DNA of 63,237 bases from Symbiobacterium terraclitae (GCF_017874315.1 NZ_JAGGLG010000024.1:1-63237); one strand, 5' to 3'; shown: positions 1-8,467, numbered from the stretch's first letter. Numbers and translations are program-made. Notes: a model not told the origin generated them from the sequence alone.

Positions 1-34
1 TCATACGGTCGATACGTCTTCTTGCTCATGCTGA

Positions 35-352
35 AGACATTGGACACCGAACCCTTTTGCTCCTACAGAACTGGCTTACTCAGACAGGCTCCTAGAGGAC
101 CAACTGTTGGACCTCAAGGCCCAAGATGAGGCCGGCAAAGATCCGGCATTCAAGAAACTTATTTCTGATCTAGAGTTGAGGCTCAACTACATAAGAAAGC
201 ATGGTACTCCGATATATGGGGTAGCCCTGAGTGGGCCTTCCCATGACCTACTCCGGTTCGCTGAAAAGGTTCCGGTGGAAATGGCGCTACTCGTATCGGA
301 TAATTCTGATTACGACGATCCGATCTTCTTTGCTGGGGGTGATCTCGAGTGA
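35..352 (+). CDS. C-terminal part of an anti-sigma-type protein (Sigma_reg_C-like), broken 5' side
   Basis: The frame is open from a stop at 32-34 to a TGA at 350-352, with the first usual start codon (TTG) only at 107. The stretch TPIYGVALSGPSHDLL resembles the conserved core of the C-terminal domain of Firmicute anti-sigma factors (Sigma_reg_C), where a YGVVVTGP-type strand is typical. Upstream of about position 55 the family-like reading (FLLMLKTLDTEP) lies in a different frame, so the gene is probably frameshifted or partial; its 5' end is outside the window. It overlaps the next gene by GTGA, which suggests translational coupling. Its base composition is clearly lower in GC than the genes from 2073 on. 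The family match is by eye and moderate. Confidence 0.5.
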   Translation, partial: RHWTPNPFAPTELAYSDRLLEDQLLDLKAQDEAGKDPAFKKLISDLELRLNYIRKHGTPIYGVALSGPSHDLLRFAEKVPVEMALLVSDNSDYDDPIFFAGGDLE

Positions 353-1020
353 ACAGAAGGCGTGCCTTTGTCTCTTTGGCTGCTATGGTCCTAGTGGTGT
401 TGTCGGGGGCCATGGTCCATGCCGACCCGATTCACGATCAGAACCTAGACAAGTGGACTCCCGATAAAGGCCGGGTAAGCTGGCGCCACTATGATAATCC
501 ACACGCACATGTTATCTACCACTACTTCTACTGGAATACTCTGGCGGACATGGAGCTACTTCGAGACGATGACAATGAAACCCTGGAGATGGATGTCGTC
601 TTCAACAATGTTGCTCCGGAGAGTGCTTGGTCCTACAGCTATCTCGGGGATACGGTCGGAAGTCACTGGGATAGCAACCAGCCGGTTGCATACCGTGACA
701 CACAGTTGCTGGATGGCAACGATTACCGCCCGTTTACCGTTGGCACTGCCTTCGCTGATCAACTTCAGCCAGCAACTTGGTACTACTGGTGGGTTCAGGG
801 GGATCATCACAGCGACGGTAGCCGAGCGGGAGTTGAAGCACAGCATGGGTATCGTTCGTGGAATTGCTTCTCAGGGTATGCAAACTGCGTCTTCGCCGAC
901 GCTATCGCTACGCTAATCTGGTATCAAGCTGGAAAGCCTAACGAGTACACTATGCCACCAAACGACTGCAGATACGTCTACCCCAGGAAGGGGGCACCCG
1001 ACCCTTGCCTGGCGTGGTAG
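349..1020 (+). CDS. secreted protein of unknown function
   Basis: The 223-residue product starts with a GTG that overlaps the TGA of the preceding gene. Residues 1-26 form a signal peptide (MNRRR, then a hydrophobic run to VHA), so the protein is probably exported. The mature part is rich in Tyr, Trp, His and Asp and has four Cys (three near the end: WNCFSGYANC and NDCRY), which could form disulfides outside the cell. I recognise no family. It shares the low GC of its neighbours and may be controlled with the upstream anti-sigma-type gene. That it is a real gene is supported by the signal peptide and the coupled start. Confidence 0.65.
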   Translation: MNRRRAFVSLAAMVLVVLSGAMVHADPIHDQNLDKWTPDKGRVSWRHYDNPHAHVIYHYFYWNTLADMELLRDDDNETLEMDVVFNNVAPESAWSYSYLGDTVGSHWDSNQPVAYRDTQLLDGNDYRPFTVGTAFADQLQPATWYYWWVQGDHHSDGSRAGVEAQHGYRSWNCFSGYANCVFADAIATLIWYQAGKPNEYTMPPNDCRYVYPRKGAPDPCLAW

Positions 1021-1190
1021 TCGGCGCAACGCTCCTATGGGCCGCTAATGGTTTGTCGCTATCACCGGACGCCTCACACAAGTAAACCATTGTGCACATC
1101 CGAAATGTACCGATTAGTGTGGCGATATTCTCGTCCTTATCGGTGTCACGTCTAGTGAAGGCCCCAGACTCATCACGAGGAGGCGAGACT

Positions 1191-1625
1191 ATGGGTGATA
1201 TTCCGCTACTGACGCTGACGTTCGCAACGATCGCTCTCATCGGGGGCTCACTGTTCCTAGGCGTGCGAGCCGTTCGGCGGTCGCGTTCTGGCTGGTTGTG
1301 GCTTGGAGTTGCGCTCGTTCTAACGGTTTGCATCGTGGGCCCACGGGTTAGCATCACTGGCCTGTACCGATTCTCTGGCGATGAGAGACGCTACGCCGAA
1401 CAGGCCCTTGCGCACGCGGCATCGTCACTCTCCTCTCCTCCTCTCTTTCACCTATTGGGTGGCCCCCTGCGAGTGGTCTCCCTTCGGCCGTTGCCATCAG
1501 GGACGATGGACCATCTAGGCACTGGCCCCTGCGAGTTTGAGGTTGTTCTCAGGTCCTACGGGGCGTTCTGGATTCCTGCTAGGACAATCAAGGTCCGTTG
1601 CGGCACTCTCGAGGTGCAGCGATAA
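1191..1625 (+). CDS. small membrane protein of unknown function
   Basis: The ATG at 1191 is preceded by GAGGAGGCG with good spacing and was chosen over a GTG/ATT-rich extension to 1092 that has no ribosome site. The 144-residue product has two predicted transmembrane segments near residues 5-23 and 33-51, with an RAVRRSRSG loop between them, followed by a soluble tail of about 95 residues. The tail has two Cys (GPCEF and VRCGT). No family is recognised. It belongs to the same lower-GC block as the two genes before it and is followed by an apparently empty spacer. Confidence 0.6.
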   Translation: MGDIPLLTLTFATIALIGGSLFLGVRAVRRSRSGWLWLGVALVLTVCIVGPRVSITGLYRFSGDERRYAEQALAHAASSLSSPPLFHLLGGPLRVVSLRPLPSGTMDHLGTGPCEFEVVLRSYGAFWIPARTIKVRCGTLEVQR

Positions 1626-2034
1626 TCTTCACGTCGAGCCCAATGGCACCCGGCCCATGTTCAGTTCGTTGGACTTAGTGCACGACGTCACCCCCTACTT
1701 TGCGGCACTCATGGTGCGAACGACGACACCCTCTGCGGACACACTTGCGCCTTCAACGGAGGCGGGATGCTTGTACCGGGCCTGAAGGTGGTCTGGGCGA
1801 AGTTGGCGCTAATACGCAGCAGCCAGGGGCGCAGGACCGAGGGGCGGAGTGGTTGGGTGACCGTAGGCGCCGGCTTGATGCAGCCGAACCAACGCAGCGA
1901 AAGCTCCGCCATCGCCGGCCTGCGCCCGCCCGATCCACTCCCGCCTCGTCACGCCTTTCACCCCTTCCCCTCCTCTCTACCGACGAAACTGTCCTTTTCT
2001 TTCACTGCCCCGAACATTTTCATAGATGCACAAA
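1626..2034. other. intergenic stretch without a recognised gene
   Basis: About 410 bases. Short open frames exist on both strands (for example minus 1709-1912), but none has a ribosome site or codon bias. Base composition shifts here from the lower-GC island on the left to the high-GC chromosome on the right, so an island or element border may lie in this stretch. No inverted ends or target duplications could be seen. Confidence 0.4.
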
Positions 2035-2070
2035 ATAGCCGCTCCACTGCCCCAGGCAGGGAGCGGCTCC
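2035..2070 (-). terminator. rho-independent terminator of the MazG-like gene
   Basis: The arms AGCCGCTCC and GGAGCGGCT enclose a short loop and, read on the minus strand, are followed by ATTTTG. It lies just after the stop codon of the gene at 2073-2450. Confidence 0.7.
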
Positions 2071-2072
2071 TG

Positions 2073-2450
2073 CTATTCGTGATTTCCGGGCGGCGGAGCC
2101 GTCCACTCCCGCTGGACGTTCTTGGCCATCTTGGCCCGGTAGGCCGCCTCCAGGTCGATGCCCGCGTTGTTGGCCAGCTTAAAGATGTAGGCGAGGCAGT
2201 CGGCCAGCTCGAAGCCCAGGTCGTGCCGGTATTCGGCCAGGGCCGCCTCCCAGGCGGCCTCCTCCCCCATCTCGGCCTCCAGCAGCTGGGCGCGCCACAG
2301 GACCTTGCGCACCTCGTTGGCGACCTCGCCCACCTCGCCGGTCAGCAGGATCATGTTCAGCTTCAGGTCCTGGCTCCATCCCTTCCGCTCGTCCAACCAC
2401 CGGTGGAAGGCCTGGAAGTCGGGAATCGTCCGCATCTCGTTCGGGAACAT
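2073..2450 (-). CDS. MazG-like nucleotide pyrophosphohydrolase
   Basis: The 125-residue protein carries the all-alpha NTP-pyrophosphatase signature: GEVGEVANE (ExxE) near residues 38-46 and FELADCL (ExxD) near 80-86. These acidic residues bind Mg2+ in the family, which hydrolyses (d)NTPs to the monophosphate and pyrophosphate. The length matches single-domain MazG-like proteins, not the two-domain E. coli MazG. The ATG is preceded by GAGGAGGG at 7-base spacing. The substrate cannot be told from sequence; house-cleaning of damaged nucleotides is the usual role. It stands alone between a terminator and the 3' end of the hydrolase gene. Confidence 0.85.
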   Translation of the reverse strand: MFPNEMRTIPDFQAFHRWLDERKGWSQDLKLNMILLTGEVGEVANEVRKVLWRAQLLEAEMGEEAAWEAALAEYRHDLGFELADCLAYIFKLANNAGIDLEAAYRAKMAKNVQREWTAPPPGNHE

Positions 2451-2496
2451 GCTGGGCCCTCCTCTGCGGTGGATCTGCCGGGCTGTCCTCCCGTGT

Positions 2497-2616
2497 AGTC
2501 GGCCGGGGACGCCAGCTCGTGCTCCTGCGGCCGGTCAGTCGGCCTGCGGCGCCAGCTCGCGCTCCTGCGGGCGGTCAGTCGACCCGGGCCCCAGCCCGTG
2601 CTCCTGCAGCCAGGCC
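2497..2616. repeat. three tandem copies of a 40-bp unit across the 3' end of the hydrolase gene
   Basis: AGTC-starting units lie at 2497-2536, 2537-2576 and 2577-2616. The first two differ at about five of 40 positions; the third is more diverged. Each contains CCAGC, CGTGCTCCTGC or CGCGCTCCTGC and ends near the next AGTC. The unit farthest from the stop lies inside the coding region and looks like the original. Confidence 0.75.
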
Positions 2617-3419
2617 AGGATCTCGGCGAAGACCTCCTCGTGGCCGGGGTCGTTGAAGATCTCGTGGTACTTCTCGGGGTAGAGCCTGAAGCGCTTGTCG
2701 CCGTGGCCGATGCGGTCGAAGACCTCGCGGGTGACCCCGGGGTCCACCAGCTGGTCTTCGCCGGCCACCAGGAAGAGCGCCGGCAGCCCCGCTGGGAGCG
2801 TGACGGAGGTGCGGCACTCGGACGCCGCCCGGGTGCACTCCACGAACCAGCGCGGCGTGGCCGTCTGGCAGCGCAGGGGGTCCTGCCGGTCGAGGGCGAT
2901 CCGCTCCGCGTTCCGGGTGCAGATCTCGGGCGGGATGCCCGACTTCACCTGCAGCCTGGGCACGAGGACGGCCAGCAGGGGGGCCAGCGCCTGCTCCACA
3001 CGGCTCACCTTCGCCCGGCTCAGGAACCAGGGCGAGGAGAGCACCAGGGCCGAGATGGTCTCCGGGTGGGCCGCCGCGTAGCGGTAGGCGATGAGCCCGC
3101 CCATCGAGTGGCCGATCATCACCGGCCGGCCGTGCGCCTCGGTGGCCAGGCGCACGAACTCCCGCAGGTCGGCAAGGTAGTCCGCGAACCGGTCCACGTG
3201 CATCCGCGCGCCTTCAGAGCGCCCGTGGCCCCGGTGATCCATGGCACATACGGCGAACCCCCGCCGGGTGAACCACGCGGCCACGTGCTCGTACCGCCCG
3301 ATGTGCTCGCCCGCCCCGTGCACCAGCACCAGGTTCCCGACGGCCTGCTGGGGCTCCCAGATGCGGTAGAACAGCCTGACGCCGCCGAGACCTGGAAGGG
3401 TGCCGCTTCTCTCCCGCAT
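2535..3419 (-). CDS. alpha/beta hydrolase, monoacylglycerol lipase type
   Basis: The 294-residue protein has the alpha/beta-hydrolase layout of the Hydrolase_4 (lysophospholipase/monoacylglycerol lipase) family. It shows an oxyanion-hole strand LVLVHGAGEHIGRY near residue 32, the MDHRGHGRS motif near 60, the nucleophile elbow GHSMGG near 103, an Asp in AGEDQLVDPG and the catalytic His in KYHEIFND. It probably hydrolyses acyl esters; the substrate is unknown. The ATG follows GGAGGTGGAGCG. The last 12 or so residues are encoded by a 40-bp tandem repeat, so the C-terminus looks lengthened. It is divergent from the transporter gene at 3546. Confidence 0.85.
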   Translation of the reverse strand: MRERSGTLPGLGGVRLFYRIWEPQQAVGNLVLVHGAGEHIGRYEHVAAWFTRRGFAVCAMDHRGHGRSEGARMHVDRFADYLADLREFVRLATEAHGRPVMIGHSMGGLIAYRYAAAHPETISALVLSSPWFLSRAKVSRVEQALAPLLAVLVPRLQVKSGIPPEICTRNAERIALDRQDPLRCQTATPRWFVECTRAASECRTSVTLPAGLPALFLVAGEDQLVDPGVTREVFDRIGHGDKRFRLYPEKYHEIFNDPGHEEVFAEILAWLQEHGLGPGSTDRPQERELAPQAD

Positions 3420-3545
3420 CGCTCCACCTCCGATCAGCCTGTATGGAAACCCAGTTCTGTTTCTGACGGCCGATTCCCTCTCGGCAGGGATTCTCTGTCA
3501 GGGACACGAACCGATGCAATATGCAGACGAAGGGAGGCGAGCAGG

Positions 3546-4787
3546 ATGAGGTTGAACTGGAAGAACACGTTCATCATCGGCCTCGGCTTCTTCGGTGTGG
3601 GACTTGTATGGCCCTTATACAACTCGTACATGCCAATTTTCTACTCCAAGTTCATCGAGTCCAAGACCATCATCGGCTACCTGATGACGATCGACAACTG
3701 GCTCGCCCTCACGCTCACACCGCTGATCGGCTTCCTGAGCGACCGCACACGCACCCGCTTCGGGCGCCGGATCCCCTACCTGCTCGTCTTCGCACCGCTC
3801 TCCGCCCTCTTCCTCATGCTGATCCCCGTGGGCTGGGAGACCAGCCTCTGGCTCCTGCTCGGGGCATCGGTCCTGATGAACCTCGCCATGGCCTCGTGGC
3901 GCTCGCCCATCGTGGCGCTTATGCCAGACGTGACCCCGCCGCCGCTCCGCTCCAAGGCCAACGGCATCATCAACTTCATGGGCGGCCTGGCCTACATCGT
4001 CGCCACGTTCGGCGGGGCGATCCTCTACCGCATGTATCCCGGCCTGCCCTTCGTCGGCTCGGCGCTGCTCCTGCTGCTCATCACGGCGATCTTCTACCTC
4101 TGGATCCGCGAGCCGGAGCAGAGCACCGAGAAGGCAGAGCGGTTTCAGATCGGCTTCATCAAGGACGCCAGCGCGCTCTTCATGCTGCTTGCCATCTTTT
4201 GCTGGTTCGTCGCCTACAACTCACTGGAGACCTGGGTGACCACGTACGGCAAGGAGTACCTGGGCATGCACGAGGCCGATGTCGCCGGGTTGCTCGCGTT
4301 CTCCGGCGCCGCGTTCCTGATCTTCGCCATCCCGTCCGGCTTCCTGGCCGACGGCTTCTCGCTCCGGAACGGCTGGACGGGGCGGACGTTTCTCTCCTTC
4401 GGCGGGCTGGGCCGTAAGCGGACGATCATCGGCGGCCTCATCATGATGATCCTCGCCTTCTTCCTGCTGGGCCTGCGGTCCGACCTGAAGTCAGCCTGGT
4501 ACCTCTTCCTGCTCGTCGGCTTCGCCTGGTCTTGGGTGAACATCAACTCCTACCCGATGATCACCCAGATGGCCGGTCCCGGGCAGATCGGCGCCTACAC
4601 CGGCATGTACTACCTCTTCTCCTCGCTGGCCAACATCGCCGGTCCGCCCCTTTTCGGCTGGGTCTTCGACCACTACGGCTACGGCTACTTTTTCGTGCTG
4701 GCCATCCTCTTCATGGCCCTGGCGGCGCTCTGCATGATGGCGGTCAGGCGGGGCGAGAAGGAGCCCCCGCCCGCCGAGCAGGCGTAG
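3546..4787 (+). CDS. MFS sugar:cation symporter-like transporter (GPH-type)
   Basis: The 413-residue protein has about 12 hydrophobic segments and major-facilitator hallmarks: FLSDRTRTRFGRR in the loop after helix 2 and a matching loop with FGGLGRKR in the second half. The N-terminus (GFGVGLVWPLYNSYMPIF-like) resembles the glycoside-pentoside-hexuronide and SUC2-type carriers that import sugars with H+ or Na+. The start ATG is preceded by GGGAGGCGAGCAGG; the frame stays open far upstream, but that part is antisense to the hydrolase and is not coding. Substrate is not predictable. No sugar kinase or regulator is adjacent, so it appears to be a single-gene unit. Confidence 0.85.
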   Translation: MRLNWKNTFIIGLGFFGVGLVWPLYNSYMPIFYSKFIESKTIIGYLMTIDNWLALTLTPLIGFLSDRTRTRFGRRIPYLLVFAPLSALFLMLIPVGWETSLWLLLGASVLMNLAMASWRSPIVALMPDVTPPPLRSKANGIINFMGGLAYIVATFGGAILYRMYPGLPFVGSALLLLLITAIFYLWIREPEQSTEKAERFQIGFIKDASALFMLLAIFCWFVAYNSLETWVTTYGKEYLGMHEADVAGLLAFSGAAFLIFAIPSGFLADGFSLRNGWTGRTFLSFGGLGRKRTIIGGLIMMILAFFLLGLRSDLKSAWYLFLLVGFAWSWVNINSYPMITQMAGPGQIGAYTGMYYLFSSLANIAGPPLFGWVFDHYGYGYFFVLAILFMALAALCMMAVRRGEKEPPPAEQA

Positions 4788-4814
4788 CGGAGGGGCCGGT
4801 CCCCCACGCCCGCC

Positions 4815-5744
4815 TCAGGCGCCGCCGCCCGCGAGCAGGATCTCCTCCGCCAGCCGCTGCGTGGCCAGGGCCTCGGCCGCCGAGGTCTCCGGGGTGCGCC
4901 CCTCCCGCAGGCAGGCGAGGAAGTGCTCCAGTTCGGGCCCGATGCCCCGCTTCTCCAGCGTGGGCGTCCAGGACCCGAACAACGGCTCCACCCGCTCTGC
5001 ACCCCCCTCGCGCACGACCAGCCGCTCCAGCTCCTCCACGATCACCGTCAGCCCGCCGCCGTGCAGCTCCACCCGCTCCGTGACCGCACCTGCGCCGTAG
5101 CTCTGCGCCAGCTGGACCAGGGTCCCGCCCCCGGCCTCCAACTGGGCGGCCACCAGCCCGACGCGGGTGAGGGCGGTCCTGAGCTGCAGGTCTCCGGCGA
5201 AGAAGCGGGCCAGGTCGATGATGTGGATGGTGTCGTCGGTGACGTAGTGGCGCAGCGGCCAGCGGGCTCCGCCGCCGGTGCGGTGCTTCTGGACCAGCAC
5301 GTACTCGATGGGCTTGCCGGCCTCGGCGAACAGCGCCTTCGCCCTGCGGTACGCCGGGGCGTAGCGCCGGTTGAAGCCCACCATCAGCAGCCGGCCCGTG
5401 CGGCCGGCTGCCGCCGCGATCGCCTCCGCCTCGGGCAGGGTCTGGGCGAGCGGCTTCTCCATGAAGACGTCAATCCCGGCCTCCATCAGGGCGACGGCCT
5501 GCTCGGGATGGGCGGCGGTGGCGCTGAGCAGGTAGGCCGCCCGGGGCCGCAGGGCCAGGAGCTCGGCGAAGGTGCGGGCGCGGAGCTGGAACCGGTACTG
5601 GGCGGCCAGCTCGTCGACGCCGCGCCCGGTTCGGCTGCAGAGGCCCACGATCTGCACGCCGGGGTGCTGTGCGAGCACCGGCAGGTGCGCCTTGCGGGCG
5701 ATGTTCCCGAGGCCGACGACGCCGAGGGTCACTGGAGCGTCCAT
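4815..5744 (-). CDS. Gfo/Idh/MocA-family NAD(P)-dependent oxidoreductase
   Basis: The 309-residue protein has an N-terminal Rossmann fold (GVVGLGNIARKAHLPVL, residues 8-24), the family's EKPLA motif near residue 96, and the C-terminal alpha/beta domain with the conserved DDTIHIIDLARFF region. Members oxidise or reduce sugars, inositols and related substrates. The EKP lysine is present, so it is probably active. The ATG has GAGGAGGGG upstream. It converges with the transporter at 3546-4787 (27-base gap), which may hint at shared sugar use, but the two are not in one operon. Confidence 0.85.
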   Translation of the reverse strand: MDAPVTLGVVGLGNIARKAHLPVLAQHPGVQIVGLCSRTGRGVDELAAQYRFQLRARTFAELLALRPRAAYLLSATAAHPEQAVALMEAGIDVFMEKPLAQTLPEAEAIAAAAGRTGRLLMVGFNRRYAPAYRRAKALFAEAGKPIEYVLVQKHRTGGGARWPLRHYVTDDTIHIIDLARFFAGDLQLRTALTRVGLVAAQLEAGGGTLVQLAQSYGAGAVTERVELHGGGLTVIVEELERLVVREGGAERVEPLFGSWTPTLEKRGIGPELEHFLACLREGRTPETSAAEALATQRLAEEILLAGGGA

Positions 5745-5762
5745 GGAAACCCCTCCTCAAGA

Positions 5763-5792
5763 ACGGCGGCGGAGGGATGCCTCCGCCGCCGT
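5763..5792 (-). terminator. terminator after the coat-protein operon
   Basis: A 13-bp perfect stem (ACGGCGGCGGAGG with its complement) around the loop GATG, followed on the minus strand by TTCTTG. It separates the coat-protein pair from the oxidoreductase gene. Confidence 0.7.
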
Positions 5793-5808
5793 CGTCTTCT
5801 CCGGTCGC

Positions 5809-6243
5809 CTACTGGGTTGTCTGCCCCCCTCCGGTCTGGCTCGCGATCTGCTCGATCTGCGGGCTGGGCGGGAAGGGGAACTGCGTCTTGTACTGCACGA
5901 ACTGCTGGAGCGTGTGGGTCACCGCCTGGGCGTTGGCCACGGGCAGCTTGTACCAGCCCTTCTTGAACATGATGTTGTAGATCTGCCGCTGCATCTGGTG
6001 GCAGGCGTCGCTGTTCTGCTTGATCACGTCCCAGAGGGCGTCGTGGCTGGCCTCGATCATGGCCGTGTTGTACCCGGTGGTGAGGTACTTCTCCTGCGCC
6101 AGCAGGTCCTGCATGCGGTCGCGGTCGTTGACGGACGCGTCCTTCACCGTGGGCAGGCCGGTCTGCTCCTTGTGCTGCATCACGACATGGCCGCCCTGCA
6201 TGGTGAACTGGGGCTGAACCCCCTGCTGCTGTTGCTGCTGCAC
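5809..6243 (-). CDS. CotF-type spore coat protein
   Basis: The 144-residue protein begins with a Gln-rich stretch (seven Gln within the first 11 residues) and continues with a helical domain containing VNDRDRMQDLLAQEK and YNTAMIEASHDAL, typical of the CotF coat-protein family (a ferritin-like helical fold). CotF-type proteins are found in spore coats of Bacillus and Clostridia. The GTG start follows AAGGAGGGGCAGAGA. It lies 13 bases after a second small helical protein; such pairs are common in spore formers. The Pro/Gln tails are probably unstructured. Confidence 0.8.
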   Translation of the reverse strand: MQQQQQQGVQPQFTMQGGHVVMQHKEQTGLPTVKDASVNDRDRMQDLLAQEKYLTTGYNTAMIEASHDALWDVIKQNSDACHQMQRQIYNIMFKKGWYKLPVANAQAVTHTLQQFVQYKTQFPFPPSPQIEQIASQTGGGQTTQ

Positions 6244-6256
6244 TCTCTGCCCCTCC

Positions 6257-6526
6257 TTACATCACGGTGGCCGGCTGGTCGGCGCCGGAGACGGTGATCT
6301 GCGTCGCCTGGTCCACGTGCTGCTTGAGGTGCAGGACGAGCCGCTCCAGGTTCCGCTGGTGCTGCTCAGCGACCTGGAACATCGCCTGCCGGCACTCGGG
6401 CTCCTGGGTCTCATTGGCGTAGCGGAACGCCTTCTTGGCGGCCAGCAGCTCCCACGACATCATGTCGTGCAGGTAGGCAAGGTCCTTTTCGGTAAGCGGT
6501 GTCATCGTTCCTGTCTGAAACTGCAC
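6257..6526 (-). CDS. small helical protein of the CotF/ferritin-like spore group
   Basis: About 89 residues from the GTG at 6526; GAGAGGAGG lies nine bases upstream. An ATG at 6535 touches the ribosome site and is less likely. The product is almost all helix (LTEKDLAYLHDMMSWELLAA and QVAEQHQRNLERLVLHLKQH) and resembles the short partner encoded next to CotF-type coat proteins. With the gene at 5809-6243 it forms a two-gene operon ending at the terminator at 5763. The role in the coat is inferred from the pairing only. Confidence 0.7.
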   Translation of the reverse strand: MQFQTGTMTPLTEKDLAYLHDMMSWELLAAKKAFRYANETQEPECRQAMFQVAEQHQRNLERLVLHLKQHVDQATQITVSGADQPATVM

Positions 6527-6624
6527 TCGGGCCATCCTCCTCTCGGCAAGACACACACTTTATGCTCTCCGGAAGCCGGGAGCCGCATGCCGTGGCGGAG
6601 GCGACCTGCCGTGTGAAGTGCTGG

Positions 6625-6903
6625 CTAGATGTTCAGATAATGGATGCCCAGCCAGCCGAGCCCCAGGAGGATGATCAGGGCGAGCAGCTCGACGCCGGCC
6701 CGCTCACCCAGCTCCAGCCGGTCCCGGGCGCGATCGCGGCCCCGCAGGACGGCCAGGGTCGGTCCGATGGTCAGCACGCTCAGCATGTAGGTCACCGAGA
6801 CGGGCCAGTCCAGCAGCAGCGCCCCGAGCGCGCCGATGCCGACCGAGCCCAGGAAGCTCCAGAAGACGATCACCAGGGTTTCCTGCAGTATGGGGTTCAT
6901 CAT
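6625..6903 (-). CDS. small membrane protein of unknown function
   Basis: The 92-residue product has three hydrophobic segments near residues 9-29, 36-53 and 70-90, separated by a basic loop (RGRDRARDR). The start ATG overlaps the TGA of the upstream gene (ATGA), so the two are translated together. No family is recognised. It is the last gene of a minus-strand operon that begins with an SPFH protein, which suggests a membrane-associated job. Confidence 0.65.
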   Translation of the reverse strand: MMNPILQETLVIVFWSFLGSVGIGALGALLLDWPVSVTYMLSVLTIGPTLAVLRGRDRARDRLELGERAGVELLALIILLGLGWLGIHYLNI

Positions 6904-7256
6904 CAGGCCTCCAGGTTCACGCCCAGCCGGCGCAGGGCCGATTCGCCGGCCGGGGTGAGTAGCAGTTGGTCCCCGGCGCGCGCCAGCCACCCGGCTTCCA
7001 GCAGGTGGCGCCGCAGGAGGAAGCCCAGGTGGGCCCCGATGTGGCGGCCGCAGAGGGCCACGGGCCTGCGGGAGCCCGCCATCAGCGGCCTGAGGTCCAG
7101 GCCGAGCGCGGCGAATCCGGACCAGCCCAGGGGTGTGACCCCGGGGGCGGGCTCCACCGCCACCCACCCCAGTTCCACGAGCCGGTCGGCCAGGCGCTCG
7201 GCCAGGCGCCCGCCCAGATGGTCATAGCACAGGGCCACCAGGGGCCGCTCGTTCAC
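6903..7256 (-). CDS. free-standing effector domain of an ArsR-type regulator
   Basis: The 117-residue protein matches the C-terminal half of a subgroup of ArsR-type repressors: [18 protein letters not shown] at residues 9-26, then a second copy of the same fold with [19 protein letters not shown] and [13 protein letters not shown]. In those regulators an N-terminal winged helix precedes this part; here the protein starts directly at the effector region, so no DNA-binding domain is present. It may be a ligand- or redox-sensing partner of another protein. The family reading is by eye. It lies downstream of the SPFH gene and overlaps the next gene. Confidence 0.55.
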   Translation of the reverse strand: MNERPLVALCYDHLGGRLAERLADRLVELGWVAVEPAPGVTPLGWSGFAALGLDLRPLMAGSRRPVALCGRHIGAHLGFLLRRHLLEAGWLARAGDQLLLTPAGESALRRLGVNLEA

Positions 7257-7316
7257 GTGCGCTCACCTCACCCCTAGTGTGACCCGAACCGCGGCTGCTG
7301 TGTGCCCCTGTCGCCG

Positions 7317-8225
7317 CTACCTGCCCATGGGCAGCGTCGGCTGGGCGGCCCGGTCGCTGGTGAGCACCACCAGGAGGTTCGAGACCAGGTCGGCCTTGCG
7401 CTCGGGGCTCAGCTCCACCTTCTGCTGCTGGTCCAGCATGTCGAGGGCCATCTCCACCATGGAGACCGCGCCCTCCACGATCTTCTGCCGCGCCGCGATG
7501 ATGGCCGCCGCCTGCTGGCGCTGCAGCATCGCCCCGGCGATCTCGGGGCTGTACGCCAGGTGTGAGATGCGGGCCTCGATCACCTCGATTCCCGCCATCT
7601 CCAGCCGCTCCTGCAGCTCCCGCTGGAGGGCCCGGGCCACCTCCTCGGCGGAGCCCCGCAGCGAGGGCTCGCCCTCGTTCAGGCCGTCGTCGTACGGATA
7701 CTGGCTCGCCAGGTGGCGGATGGCGGTCTCGGACTGCACCCCCACGAAGGCGTTGTAGTCCTCCACGCTGAAGACCGCCCGGGCGGTGTCCACCACCCGC
7801 CAGACCACCACCGCGGCGATCTCGATGGGGTTGCCGTTGGCGTCGTTGACCTTCAGCTGCGGCGAGGTGAAGTTGTGCACCCGCAGGCTGATCTTCCGCT
7901 TGGTCGTCAGCGGGTTGACGAAGTACCAGCCGTCGGTCTTCACCGAGCCCAGGTACCGGCCGAAGAGGACCACGACCTCCGCCTGGTTGGGCTGCACGAC
8001 GAAGAGGCCGTTGAGCAGGACGATGGACGCGGCGAAGAGCAGCCCGCTGACCACCAGCAGCAGCGGCGACGGATCCTCCCACACGTCCATGGGCAGCCCC
8101 AGCACGAAGAGCCAGACGGAGACGGCCATCAGGGCGAGTGAGGTGAGGAGCCCCAGCCAGCCCGGCCACGTGCGCACGCTGCGCTCCGGTATTGCCGCCA
8201 TGGGTTCACTTACGCGCTCGGTCAT
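7317..8225 (-). CDS. SPFH/band-7 domain membrane protein
   Basis: The 302-residue protein has two transmembrane helices (about residues 21-43 and 54-76) followed by an SPFH/band-7 domain ([19 protein letters not shown] from residue 75; [12 protein letters not shown]; the helical [16 protein letters not shown] part). Such proteins oligomerise in membrane microdomains and scaffold proteases or transporters. The ATG follows GGAGGGATTCGC. It leads an operon with the ArsR-like effector protein and a small membrane protein. No NfeD-like partner is adjacent, so the exact subfamily is open. Confidence 0.85.
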   Translation of the reverse strand: MTERVSEPMAAIPERSVRTWPGWLGLLTSLALMAVSVWLFVLGLPMDVWEDPSPLLLVVSGLLFAASIVLLNGLFVVQPNQAEVVVLFGRYLGSVKTDGWYFVNPLTTKRKISLRVHNFTSPQLKVNDANGNPIEIAAVVVWRVVDTARAVFSVEDYNAFVGVQSETAIRHLASQYPYDDGLNEGEPSLRGSAEEVARALQRELQERLEMAGIEVIEARISHLAYSPEIAGAMLQRQQAAAIIAARQKIVEGAVSMVEMALDMLDQQQKVELSPERKADLVSNLLVVLTSDRAAQPTLPMGR

Positions 8226-8402
8226 GCGAATCCCTCCTGCACATCAATCGTCGGCCGGGAGCCGCAGCCGTTCCCGATCCGGGATGCGCCCCGCACCGCT
8301 CCCTGCCGCGCGACACTCCCCTGCGCCCGCAGCCGGCGGCGCAGGCGGGCATGTACCTCGATTATTCTTCTCCACTGAATCTGCATTTCCCGTCGCCATA
8401 CA

Positions 8403-8424
8403 CAAAAGCGGGGCCGCCCCGGCA
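8403..8424 (-). terminator. weak terminator after glutamate dehydrogenase
   Basis: On the minus strand CGGGG-CGG-CCCCG is followed by CTTTTGTG. The stem is only five pairs, so the call is tentative. The rest of 8226-8467 shows no supported gene. Confidence 0.4.
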
Positions 8425-8467
8425 AATGCGCTCTGCCCCGGGACAGCCCCCGCTGGTTCCGACGAGC

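Noticed and set aside
1709-2038. Open frames in the spacer before the MazG-like gene
   Set aside because: No ribosome sites, no wobble bias, and low-complexity Arg/Pro/Ser content.
2598-3545. In-frame upstream extension of the transporter gene
   Set aside because: It runs antisense through the hydrolase gene, has no ribosome site, and its residues are shadow-type; the ATG at 3546 has a good site and begins the conserved protein.
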